Part shown: positions 50,601 to 61,231 of the stretch, one piece after another
How the letters are laid out: each line of letters opens with the position of its first letter
How positions within the stretch are numbered: the first letter of the stretch is position 1
The notes under the pieces: model-generated
What the model saw: the letters and a program-made list of their open reading frames with translations, nothing else
Database searches by the model: none
Told to the model about the DNA's origin: nothing
Origin: Membranipora membranacea
Lineage: Eukaryota > Bryozoa > Gymnolaemata > Cheilostomatida > Membraniporidae
Assembly: GCA_914767715.1 (NCBI GenBank)
Contig: OU612066.1
Location: forward strand, 31,532,283 to 31,596,282
Direction of reading: 5' to 3'
DNA: 64,000 bases
Program-made: the position numbers and the translations under genes

Positions 50601-50842
50601 TGGTATCCCAATGTGAAACTTTACATACGATACCGCAACCTGTTTTGGTAACAGTTCCTAAAATTTCTCACAATAACGCATCACTTCCAAAAGGTGCAGA
50701 TATCACCGCACCAAAACTGAATCATCCACCACCAGCACCACCAACACCACCACCACCCCCACCACCGGGTGAAAGTTGTGATTTGGAGGACGCTCTTAGT
50801 GTTTACCGTGTTTATACACTTAATGATGATAAAACTTTGTAG
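44655..50842 (+). CDS. Single-pass receptor with CCP domain and ITAM-like tail
   Basis: Exons: 44655-44722, 45113-45189, 45424-45818, 45982-46341, 47062-47277, 47523-47730, 47968-48026, 48240-48386 and 50154-50842. All are GT-AG. Phases agree except one missing base in exon three (between 45635 and 45660). A polar N-terminus precedes a hydrophobic signal or anchor (LFIGTAKCFTAIIALYRVIS). The extracellular part is about 290 residues of unrecognised type, then one CCP/sushi domain (four Cys, GF, FSC and QWEPPLEC), a Thr/Ser-rich stalk and a membrane span ending LIWYC. The cytoplasmic tail (about 300 residues) has SDYEVI and LDYCVI with eight residues between the YxxI units. It ends with a proline-rich run and ALSVYRVYTL. 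The architecture suggests a phosphotyrosine-signalling receptor for adhesion or recognition. Total is about 739 residues if the frame slip is an error. Confidence 0.75.
46524..46772 (+). other. Open frame in a receptor intron, possible alternative terminal exon
   Basis: An 80-codon frame follows an AG at 46522-46523 and ends in TAG. It needs phase 2, whereas the preceding exon ends in phase 1 and joins cleanly to the CCP exon at 47062. It could be a terminal exon of a shorter, non-membrane isoform using another donor (a GT at 46345 would fit phase 2), or a relic. Evidence is weak. Confidence 0.3.
46770..46880. repeat. Three-copy tandem repeat, 36-bp unit
   Basis: CTTAGTCATTAAACAGAACA / ...GATCAGTTTTGTGGATTACAC occurs three times in a row with a single difference. 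It starts at the stop codon of the intronic open frame. Confidence 0.95.
48715..49635 (-). CDS. Small secreted cysteine-rich protein nested in a receptor intron
   Basis: Two exons, 49635-49512 and 48992-48715, join in phase 1 with GT-AG sites and encode 133 residues. The start MRGAGLIIVVTLVIAPSIHA is a typical signal peptide with cleavage likely after HA. The mature part has eight cysteines (RTC, DCKDVC, RCTCRLC, MGC, YYC), compatible with four disulfides. The DCKDVC...GIRIFSY...CTC layout recalls PAN or WSC-type folds, but this is only a resemblance. It lies antisense within the 1.8 kb intron before the receptor's last exon. It is likely secreted; its partner is unknown. Confidence 0.7.
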
Positions 50843-51914
50843 TTTTTTTACCGGTGTTAATAATTTAGCTGGTGATGTGATATGGAGATATGTTACATTT
50901 TTTCTATTGCGCATGTGGTGTGTATTTGATTAATTGCTCCAAGTTTCTGTACTGGCCTATATGGTAAATATTTGTTATGATCCCTGGCTCCAACTGGCCA
51001 TAATATCCAGCAGCTGGGGAGGTGGTAAAATGAAATTTATGCATGTATGCACATAATTGTAAATTTTGATCTTGATGAGGCTCTCAGTATTTACAATTTA
51101 ATTAGAAGGATCCTTATGAATTTTTTGTTAAAGTGATTAATGATGATAATTAAGCTGAGGACAATGCTAATCTCTTACCCTTTGTACTGCTTACCCTTCA
51201 TCTGATTGGTTGTTCAATGATACCATTACGTAGATGAAGAGTACTGCGCATTTCCTGCTCCCACTAAATAAGAGGCTTAGAATAATCATCAATCCTCATC
51301 CTGGAATTATACTTCAATTTCATCTACTGACTGAAATTTGAGCAGATTGCATCTTCAGTTTTTTCGTTACATTGACGTAATCGTTGGTTTCACAATCAAG
51401 TGTTTATGGTCGGTGGTTTGGTGGTATCTTAAGGTGTCAATGAGGACTCTGATCTCATTGCCTGATGACATATGACATGTGACATATGTACATTGACTAG
51501 TGTATTGCCTACTAGGTTGCATTAAAAAAAGTACTTTCAGCAAATGATTATAGCCCTCTAAATTTTGACCTCACGCTATTTACTAGAGTATTCTGGAATT
51601 TTTAATTGAAGGTTGATGTTGATTACTTGTAAACAATTTGCGGGGATTTCTTTCAGTCATTGTAAAGACATTAATCTTAAGTGAATTAAACACTGTTTCC
51701 AAAGGTAACGTAATTTCTCTTCTTGAGGCAACCAAAACATACAACTTCTTTAGGGCGCTAAGATGTTGTGGAAGACTGTTGAGAACAATCACAATCACTA
51801 TGGTCCCATGCCTCGGATTTGTGGTTCACTCCAATTTCGAATTATGAATGCTAACCATTTCCATGATGGAAAAAACATGAAAAGAATTTACTGCGGCCAG
51901 GACTTGAACCCTAA
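50843..51914. other. Receptor 3' flank, no gene seen
   Basis: AT-rich sequence. No clean AATAAA was fixed as the polyadenylation signal. No exon chain is supported. Confidence 0.4.
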
Positions 51915-52217
51915 CCATTCAGCCATTCAGCCATTCAGCCATTCAGCCACGCCATTCAGCCATTCAGCCATTCAGCCATTCAGCCATTCAGCCATTCAGC
52001 CATTCAGCCATTCAGCCATTCAGCCATTCAGCCATTCAGCCATTCAGCCATTCAGCCATTCAGCCATTCAGCCATTCAGCCATTCAGCCATTCAGCCATT
52101 CAGCCATTCAGCCATTCAGCCATTCAGCCATTCAGCCATTCAGCCATTCAGCCATTCAGCCATTCAGTCATTCAGCCATTCAGCCATTCAGCCATTCAGC
52201 GCTATCCATTCAGCCAC
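51915..52217. repeat. 8-bp minisatellite (CATTCAGC)n
   Basis: About 37 copies of CATTCAGC in tandem, with rare changes (ACGC near 51947, CATTCAGT once near 52162). The open frame across it, a repeated eight-residue peptide, is a by-product because three units equal 24 bases. Confidence 0.98.
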
Positions 52218-53209
52218 GTGCCAATTAGGAATTGATCGATTCAATACGGTATGTGTATTAGAGTCTAAAAGGTCATTTGTCACAATCGGAAAGTGACTTT
52301 AATGTCATTTCCATGGATCGATAACTCCCGAAATCCTTACGAAATCGCAATATGGGACCATAATGATTGAGTATAGCATTAGGAGGTTGTAGTGTAGTAG
52401 TATCGTTATCAGCTATTTGTACTAGCATTAAAAGTTAAATCTATGCTATGGCTGCTACCAATATATTATTATGACTCAAACTGATGTGTATCATAGTTTA
52501 AGTGTTCAGTCTTTGCCTTGGTGCATGGTGGCAGCATCTCGTTATCAACCACATTAGGGGGGGGATGTTTTTGATAATAAAATGCCAATATCAGAATATA
52601 ATCTCAGTAGATGAATTGGTGATAATTGTAGCTTTGCAGTTGACGCTTTTAACAGGTGATAATAAAAATGACTTGCATGCTGCCGTGTGTAATGTCATTG
52701 TCTCACATTGTAAAAGATTACTGTTGTGATTGAATTCAATGTGCTTTGCTTTTTGTATAAAAAAATATATAACATATATATAATGTGTATATATATATAT
52801 AATATCACTCTAATAAATGTATAACCAATAAAAATATTATAAAAATTCAGTGTGATGATTTGGAGAGATGGGTACCCAGTGTTTCCAAAGTTCATTTTAT
52901 TAATGAACTGTTACCCAGCACTGATATTTAAAATGGACAAGAATCTGTGAAAATAAGCGGAGCGATTCTGAGAGAGGCTCTGACTCACTTGTAACCCCTG
53001 CCAGAACAGTACAACGGGAGAATTCTTTTTCAACTATTTTGTTAACTATTCTCAGTAAATTATTTGGGATTTCACTGATCAATCATCCGTATTATTAAAT
53101 GAAAAGGATGCCTGACATTCCACAATGGGAGTAAAAATCGTTCATCACCACAATACTAGCTACACACTCACCATTAGGTGTTACGGGTATTGTGGTGTCC
53201 AAATACATC
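52218..53209. other. Spacer, no gene seen
   Basis: Contains an AT microsatellite-like stretch (about 52760-52805). No exon chain is supported. Confidence 0.4.
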
Positions 53210-54530
53210 CTAGAATGGAAACAAAGGTAGTCTGGTTTGACAGATTTCAGGTTAATCCCAACCCATTGCCCTTATTGTTAGCTTATCCTCAATTAACATG
53301 ATATATCTCATTTTAAAACTTTTTAATATTGTATTGGTGATCATGTCTAATAGTTATTTTCATAGTTGAAACCTCCCAAATATTTGACTAGAGTTGCAGT
53401 GACCTCTGGAAGTTCATTTTGGGGCAAAAAGTGCCCTTTTTAAATTGAGCCCTCTGTGCCTTGTTTTCGAGGTATTTTATTAGTTTATGCTTTCACCATA
53501 TAGAGGAGGCATGGCACTAACTGGAGGAGTGACATTTTAGTGAAACTTTATGATTGTAGGCCTTCTGTCTTCGAGACTTGAAATTGATTGTTGCAATAGT
53601 AATAAGGCCATTTCTGACCCCCCATTACATGCGACCCAAATAATGCAAAAACTAAAATTTCCAATTTATTATACCATTTTGGTCTTGTACTGTCGCTTCC
53701 ATCAAAAATCTTAACAGCTTACAGATCCTGGTTGTCACAACTGTAACAGATAATAACCCAAATTTTAACTAACTTAGGTTAAAATTTTCCAGCCGAAATT
53801 CAGAAAGATGTCAGTCAAATTTGTTGTCAGCATGATGAACAGCAGGAGATTGTCTAGATTTTGATCGAAGCGATTATTGATTATGGCTTTACATCTTGAG
53901 ATATTTGGATTTTTGTGGCTTAACCAGCTTTATTTGGTCCAAAACATGCACTCCTTTCCAGCCAAAAAACTGAAAACAGGTTAACCAACATGTTATACAC
54001 ACTAGCTTCCATTAAGCTGAAGATTATTTCAGAGGTTTTGATCGTGGCGTTTGATGATAAATTCAATAGTAGAAAAGTTATGAGCATAAACATTTCTCTT
54101 TCGATGCTAATCAATCACCCAAAAAAGTTGATCCATTGTGATCCATATAATACATTCCAATCAACAACCCGGCAAAAACTGCATTGTACTGTACCACCCC
54201 ATACTAGGGGGTTTAGCTTGATCAATAAGGCCACGACATAATAATGTTACAAAGTGCAATTATTAGCTCAAGATGCACTCCTGGAGAAACAAAAAACACA
54301 AATCCCTTACAACAGGTGGGATTAATCCAGAAATTCAAACAAGGAAAACAACAAAATCCATTGTTATGAAACAAGTAAATAATTATAAGCTGATTTTTTA
54401 ATCTGGTTGTCAGATAATCATGCATTGTAGTTGTAGCTTATTCTGAACTTTTCCAAATACGTTGCAATGATGAAAGAAATCGTAAAAAACTAAGCATGAA
54501 GGGCTGGAGTGATGAAGAGATTAATCGCAG
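53210..54530. repeat. Second duplicated block, partner of 43030-43870
   Basis: Same orientation as its partner. It is longer because about 400 bases of extra sequence lie inside. No gene is supported. Confidence 0.7.
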
Positions 54531-54739
54531 AAATGATCTCTTAGCATCCTTAATCCAGGTCGGCACGGAAGGGAAATAAGAGCTTTTTGTCAATTATTGA
54601 CACTCAGTCGGTTTATTTTATCTGTTCTGTTTGTGATAACATGGGGTAAAAGTAGCCTATGGATAAGTGATTGAAAGTGAAAAAGTTTGCTCCTGCCTTT
54701 ACCAGTTTTAGAACACTTTTAGCAATATTTTTGAAAAAC

Positions 54740-56240
54740 TTTTCATGTCACACTATGAGATCACTTGCAAGTGATTTCTTTAGCAGTCAGGGGACAAATA
54801 GATTTGTTTTATCTTAAACGCAAACACATCATCGCGGTGAAATCATAATTACCTGGCTAGCCGGTTTTTGCCACCGCCAGTTTAACTGTGTCCTGTCTCT
54901 CTAACTAAAAAGTTACATACCCAGTGAGTTCATTTTATCTGTCTAGTATTATGACTTCCAACTTTACTAGGCGTACAAGTAACCTGTGATTCAATCATTT
55001 CTCGAGTTTTGGTTTGGCTATGTCATTTAAAGCTCTTAATTCCCACTACGGGTGCCAATCGTTTTTGTAGTGCTGAAACTATTGAGGCCAACACAGCAGA
55101 TTAAATCAATAAATGCATAAACTTTTCTGCTGAGTCGGCTTCACAACTTCAATCCTCAGTTGAGCAGAGGACAGAGGGCGTAATTATATACTTTCATAAT
55201 ATTTCATCTTCAGGTACAAATAATAGTAAACAGCGTGAATTAAAATCTTATATATAACATTGGTCCAAATCTTTCTATTTCTCTCACCTCTGCGTTCTAC
55301 CATCTTGCAGAAAACTCTACTCGCAAGACTGATATTGTACGGTTATATTATTAGTGCAGAGAAAGCTGATATAATTTCACTCTCTCACCGATGTGACATT
55401 TTTAAGTTTACAGATACTCCAGAGTTCTCAACATACTCAAAATAAGATATCATCTTTTTTCTTATGGTTGTTTATTTGTAATTAATGTCAACATCATATA
55501 CAATATTTTTTATACACTGCATGATAGTTCAGTAATGTTTGAAATATTTGAAGCTGACGTGTATAGGTGTGCATTTGCATGGCGGATGAAACATGTTTTA
55601 TATAAGCTTTTGATGGACAGTGAAGTAGGAACAACCTTGTTAATTGTTAAATCCTTTGAAACGACCAGAGTTTGCATTTCTAACACCTTTGAGTCTCCAT
55701 CAGAGATGGATTGACGCTATGAAAATAAAAGTCTTGCAGTCCGAAAGTGAACTGATAAGCATCGGGGCTTGTAGCAACATCACATTTTAACTTGCAGTGA
55801 TGTTAGCACCAATCTGAATTGATTTACTTTGACTACCAAACAAAGAAACCAATATAATACACTCAATAAAATTATGATATCTGAAGAGCAAATCTGAATC
55901 TGGAAATTATGTACACTGTGACTGCAAACAAGGCAAGCGGCAAACATTTACACCTCCGATCACTTCTACACGGGCTACTTGTACTTCATCTAATCAAAAA
56001 TAAAATAAGCCCACTGAGCGTGTAACATATCAGTAAGAAAGACAGGACACAGCTAATATGGCTGGCAAGTGGCATCGAAAAAATCAAGCTAGCCGGGTAA
56101 TGTCTATTTCATCACAATTATTTGTTTGCGGTTGAGATTTTGGCTTCTTTTAATGGGAAAAAATAGAAAAATTTCCACTGGCTGCAAGTGAAAATACCTG
56201 CAAGTGATCCATATGGTGTCAAATGAAAAATTTTCCGAAT
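54740..56240. mobile_element. Diverged fold-back element, about 1.5 kb
   Basis: The left arm (ATCACTTGCAAGTGAT..., TACCTGGCTAGCCGG, CTGTGTCCTGTCTCTCT, CCAGTGAGTTCATTTTAT) is matched in inverted order on the right (ATTTTATT/AAATAAGCCCACTG, AGACAGGACACAG, CTAGCCGGGTAA, GCAAGTGATCCA). Arms agree only approximately, so this is an old insertion. Confidence 0.7.
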
Positions 56241-56833
56241 AAATGGCTCTAAGCCCTCTAAAATTCTAAATTTCCATGCCCAGCCCAATACGTAAGGGAT
56301 GAATGTAGACTAAGTTTGGTCCATTTGCCTGCATTCCGAGTAGCTCCTGATCCACTGGTCACGCCGCAAGCAAAGGGACCAAGAATTAACTACCACTTTG
56401 CTGTAATTGTCTGCTCCAAGGTGGACAATTGGTGGACATTTAGTTTTTTTAGCAGGAGATGTGTAACAGACTATAAAATAATATGTAATCAAGTATGAAG
56501 ATTCCAAATATGGAATTATTTTTCCAAAATATGAACTACGAGCTGAGATATCCTGTAAAATGTGTAACCCTTCCTTATGATGCCAACACTCAATTTTTGG
56601 AGTTGTCTCCATTCTTCTATAATACAACTTTCTTTACCTCTCAAATTGTCTGAGATAATATCATCAGCAACAGGAAACAGCCATTTCTAATGTTAAAAAT
56701 CAGGACATATGTCTGACATAATGTTCTTTTCTGGTTCTGATTTTCTGATTACAATCTTTTAATTGAGTTCAAAGAATCGCATAGTTTGGGAGCATCACCA
56801 ATGTCTGTAATGCTGCCAAAAATCATACCTTTC

Positions 56834-57061
56834 ATGATTTGCCTCTCTCGACCGCTTCTCGGACTAATGGCTAAGATCAAAGTGTCACTGCCAATGGCTG
56901 ATTAGTGCCTGTTTCAGTTTCTGGCAGCTTGCGACACACTTACGATTAGGAGGTCCACCATGGCCTCACCTCTAGGATGCATTCTAGTTTTCTAGGATGT
57001 CCCTTTTTAGGGGCAGCCCACCCTCTGTTTTGTCATAAAAAAAATGATTTGCCTCCCTCGA
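56834..57061 (+). mobile_element. SINE with a U2 snRNA-like head, flanked by target duplications
   Basis: The body (56852-57043) starts CCGCTTCTCGGACTAATGGC and TAAGATCAAAGTGT, closely matching the conserved 5' end of U2 snRNA (CGCTTCTCGGCCTTTTGGCT, then AAGATCAAGTGT). After about 35 bases it diverges into unrelated sequence and ends in a run of eight A. ATGATTTGCCTCTCTCGA before it and ATGATTTGCCTCCCTCGA after it are 18-bp target duplications with one mismatch. This is a retroposed element with a U2-derived head, not a U2 gene: the branch-site-pairing and Sm regions are absent. Confidence 0.85.
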
Positions 57062-57499
57062 TGCACTTGTGTATACTAGGTACAATCAGTTGGCATGGGC
57101 ATTTATCAAGACTATCCCAATGGATTGGTAGTTAATTCTTGATCCTTTTGCCTGCGGCGTGACCAGTGGAAGGGAGCAACAGGAATGCAGGAACAAGAAA
57201 CTTGTTCTCGGATGAATGCAACATAGAAATTCAACATCTTTATTTCAAACACCGATAAAATTTATCATTTAAATGTTGTATTTACATACCTGTACCTGTA
57301 CCTGTACGGAGGAGCAGTTCTTATGTCCTCATAACATACATTACTGAGCTGACCAGCAGGTCCTGAGTAGTTGAAGTTGAACACATTAACTGTGGCATAA
57401 GGAAGAAAAATAAAGTTTTTGGTACAAAAAACGTTTTTTTCTGCCCTTATAACACTCTCCTTGTCTTGGCAATCAGGCTCAAGACTTGACAAATAACCA

Positions 57500-57715
57500 C
57501 ACGCCACATCCCAAAGCATGGGCGGTGAAATATTATTTTGCCTTAATGGCAAGGCTGCAATGTCTGCACCAGTTTGCTCTCTGTTTACAGGCAGGTCGGA
57601 GCACAGCCAGTCGTCGATAGACTGCAGTGGGATTCGAACCCACGACCTTCATCACTTGCGTGTTGAAGAACCGGCGCTCTAACCAACTGAGCTTTCTCCT
57701 ACTCCTACTCTGAGA
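57500..57715 (-). repeat. tRNA-derived SINE, second copy
   Basis: In reverse orientation: box A AAGCTCAGTTGGTTAGAGCG and box B GGTCGTGGGTTCGAATCCC, then CAGTCTATCGACGACTGGCT and GTGCTCCGACCTGCCTG. The body continues with ACAGAGAGCAAACTGG...CCCATGCTTTGGGATGTGG, which also occurs at 62885-62995 without the tRNA head. It ends exactly where the segmental duplication begins. Confidence 0.85.
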
Positions 57716-60640
57716 CTTATATTATGCATGCCTGGACCATGATAATAGACAGATGTTACATTCCCAAGTGACTTACTCTGAAAAATTTCAACTTTATGGT
57801 GAGCGCCGCTCTAAATCTATTCCATATACTCCGCCTTTGGCCTATTGGGAGCGAGATGACTGACTCTTTTAGATTTTCATCTGACAATATCGGATCAGGA
57901 GCCTTTGTTAACACATTGCCAGGTCGGGGGCTTTTAGGGAATACCTGGAGAGTAATAGAAATTGACATTACTATACATATAGATAATCCATAAGAAACAA
58001 AGCACTCTCTGACTGAAAATAAACAGGAGGAAAGTACAGCAATCAGTTAACTTTACTACTTTTCATGGGAACTAGTTTTTGCAGTAATACTTTATAAAAA
58101 CCATTACAATTTCCTTCAAATGCTAAGGTGTATGTGCTCGCTAGTACAAAGCACCTAACTTGTGCCGAAATCAAATATGGTTTATTACTCCATCTTTGAC
58201 AGTTTTTAAAGCACAAATATTGATTGCGTTTGTTTGTCTCACCTTTCTTTTCTTCTTAAAGATCTTTCGTTCTGGTGGTCTGGTTGTTGGTTTAGTCAAC
58301 GATCTCACCATATCTGTGCCAGATCATTACAGAAAATAATTATCTCAAAACTGATCCATATTAAGCTGGCTGTCGTGAAGCTGAAAGGTTGGCTGTGTTA
58401 GTTATGAATGCTTACAGGTCATGATATTAGTGGATACGCCCTGCTGATAAAGGTTTTATTGCTTGGATTGGATCTAGATAAGAAGTGCAAAAATGGGAAA
58501 ATCCATCAAATATTCCACAGATACCTCAAAAAAACCCATTCACCAGGATAAAGTGCTTATCCGTGAATCTACAAACTGACACACTTGAACTTTTTTGGAA
58601 ATACTGTACCATGCATAAAGTCAGAGTATTTGGATTGTTCTTTGTCCTAAGGATATGGAGAGTCTCTAGATGGCTTTTTTATGGCATAGTTTATCTTGAT
58701 ATGCTTATTCCATTGTACCTATACCTGTACTTGCAGAACAATATCTGGTCATACAGCTGACGTGTTCATGAACATTGTGCACTCTGTAACAGCCAACATG
58801 TATAAGGATAGGCTGCAATGCAATGTCTGATAAGAAGTTGTGCTAACCTGATCAAAGAGCAGACAAATCAAATTGGTAAACTGTATATTCAGGTAGTTTG
58901 GGCAAGTTTGAGATATTCCCATAAAGTTATAAAGTCATAGAGTATATAATAACTCTATAGATATTCCCAACCTAAAACCTTTCTCCTAGGTATACCTATG
59001 CCATGGATTATAAAATGGGGATAATAATAGATTTTGAAATTGGTGAATCTAATCATAACCAACTCCAAGTCGATTAAAATATTTAACACAATATTCATCA
59101 TTTCCACTGATTTCCGTGTATTTAGCCTAGCCGTCTTTGTCTCCCATTTTTCTTATTTTCTTTTTTATTGTTTTGCATGTTTTGGCACAATCGGAAGAAC
59201 ATCATTTTAATGATGAAGATTGTTTGTCAATAGATATTGAAAAAAAATACAGAGCTTCATTAATTTGGACTACAACAACACTATGGACTTTAAAGCACCC
59301 TGGTCATAGCCACTCCATTTCTAGTATTTGAAATTTTTTTAATTTTCGAAACATTATGATATTTTCTGCGTTGGGTTTCGCAAAGTCAACCTGAAAGTAT
59401 TTAGTTTAAGACATAACAGAATGGGGAAAATTTCAGTGGGTTTCTTTCATCTGTTGGTGTGAAATACAAATATATGTTCGGAGCCCCCCAGACCCTTCAC
59501 CCCCCCCCCCCCCCCCTTATAGATTCAGATTCCTTTGCTGCTGTTTGTGTAACGCAGTGTTGTTACATTTAAATTCGAGTTGTCTACCCATGTGGCTTCA
59601 CTCGCCGATGAAGATCTCCATGCACAAAAAATGCATTCATTCTTTTTTCTTGCAAAACATGATCCTATTTAGTGACATATGAAAAACAGTGTTTTACGTC
59701 TTTATCTAATTGTCTACAGAATCATGAGTTCATCATTAAACTTTGCAGCATGGGAACCGAGTCCGACGAGCTTGACCGTTACAATATCTGCATCTGTAAA
59801 ATATTGCTTTAGACAAAGCTGCACCAAAGATTTGGATAAGAAAACACCTAGTCCAACAAATGTCACATGATTCTATCAATCAACTAAACATCAATAATAA
59901 CTATTTATATCAAGTATTGTGACGATCCGGTCGCTCGAATGAAAAGGTAACTCCAAAACAGATAGCTGTACATATTTTAACTGAAAGTCCTGGCCTCAAT
60001 CGTCGGTAAGTATCTCATATACATTCAAAATATAATGTTTCATTATAAAGAGCAGATGAAGTCTGATACTAAAGGACATGTATATAGTAAATGTATGATT
60101 AGAAGCTACGGCCTGGGAACCCTGGCTAGATTGCGTATGTGGATAAAACCTGCGTAAAAACTGTTGTAAAAATTGTGTTCTCATTTGAATTAAGTTTTCC
60201 AGCATATGAATCATTTTTTTGTAATCCTCAGCCCTGAAAATAGTAGTGTTGAAATTCACATTATTCAGCGCAGGGCAAAAACCAAAATCCCGATAGTCAC
60301 ATCTCCAAATTGTCTATCGTACAAAGGCTGAATTGCTAGTTATTCAGGAAAAAACTCTGGAATACCCATTAATTGAAGAATTAAATATATAAATATGAAT
60401 CTACCCTTCCACCGAAACTATCAGACACTAAAATAGCGAAGTACCACCCAGGTAGATCGTAGGACCATCATTGATAAGAGAAAGTCTGGTACCTAGCTTC
60501 TCACCATCTTAGACTACTAATCAAAGCTTATACAATAGTACAGTCTGAATAGATAACACCAGAGACTACTGATAACACTGCAGTGAAGCCATTAATTAGT
60601 ATATTCTCTCACATCATCTCTAACTATCAATTTCCCAGCT
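57710..60640. repeat. Segmental duplication, copy 2
   Basis: Matches 37803-39740 and 42434-42810 in the same orientation and preserves the empty site of the LINE (around 60262). It carries one apparently intact exon and a mutated splice site of the duplicated gene. Confidence 0.85.
57785..57952 (-). pseudogene. Duplicated single exon of the 34.6-38.5 kb gene
   Basis: An open exon with AG and GTAAGT sites encodes PILSDENLKESVISLP, matching TILSDENLNESVNSLP in copy 1. The donor of the preceding small exon has changed from GTAAGA to ATAATT in this copy, and none of the later exons is present to the left. It is probably a non-functional fragment. Confidence 0.6.
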
Positions 60641-61124
60641 AGTAACTTCATCTCATCAGTAGTATTTAGTCTCAGAAGCAAGCTTTGACATTTTATCTTG
60701 CTGGACTTTGACTTGAACTGGTTTGTGGTGATAAATTTCACAGTGCCATTTAATCATGTAGTCTGTCTCTATGGTTGACTGAAGGTTAGCAGGAATTTTT
60801 AGGGTTGTACGGATAAATAATCAGGTTGTGATGGTAACTATACTAAGCTAATAACCTGTCACAAGCATCAGTAGTTAGTTATACTCGTTCTAGTACTGAG
60901 CACTGCACACAACATCACATACTCATAGCCATTGAACGGAGATCTTCACAGCGGCCATTAATCACATATTCATGGCTAAGACCTTTACCACTCAGACAGA
61001 GCAAAACAGGATGACAGAAAACACTTGCACCGAACAACGCACCAAGGTGGCTACCAATTAGAAAAGTAAACTAAAGATCACTGTTGGTCTATGACTACTG
61101 TTGGCTGGTTTCACTCTTCTTTAG
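60641..61124. other. Spacer, no gene seen
   Basis: No exon, RNA gene or repeat was identified. Confidence 0.4.
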
Positions 61125-61231
61125 ATTATTCAATATTGGATATCAACCTCTACGCAGGGATAGCACAACTATGGATCTGGATATGGATCGAACGGATACA
61201 ATCACTGTACCAGTGATTTCTATAAATGGTG
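61125..61231 (+). CDS. Probable single exon of an unknown gene
   Basis: An AG acceptor after a pyrimidine-rich stretch, about 35 open codons (LFNIGYQPLRRDS, MDLDMDRTDTITVPVISING) and a GTAAGT donor. It may begin at the internal ATG near 61171. The next exon was not found with confidence. Function unknown. Confidence 0.35.

Noticed and set aside
51763-52296. A 177-codon open frame with a repeated eight-residue peptide
   Set aside because: It is created by the CATTCAGC minisatellite: unit length 8 repeated three times equals 24 bases, so all frames stay open. No splice or start support.
56852-56890. A functional U2 snRNA gene
   Set aside because: Only the first ~35 bases match; the rest of U2, including the Sm site, is missing, and the unit has an A-tail and target duplications.
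57265-57552. 95-codon minus-strand frame
   Set aside because: It runs through SINE body sequence that recurs at 62.9 kb; most likely a repeat artefact.
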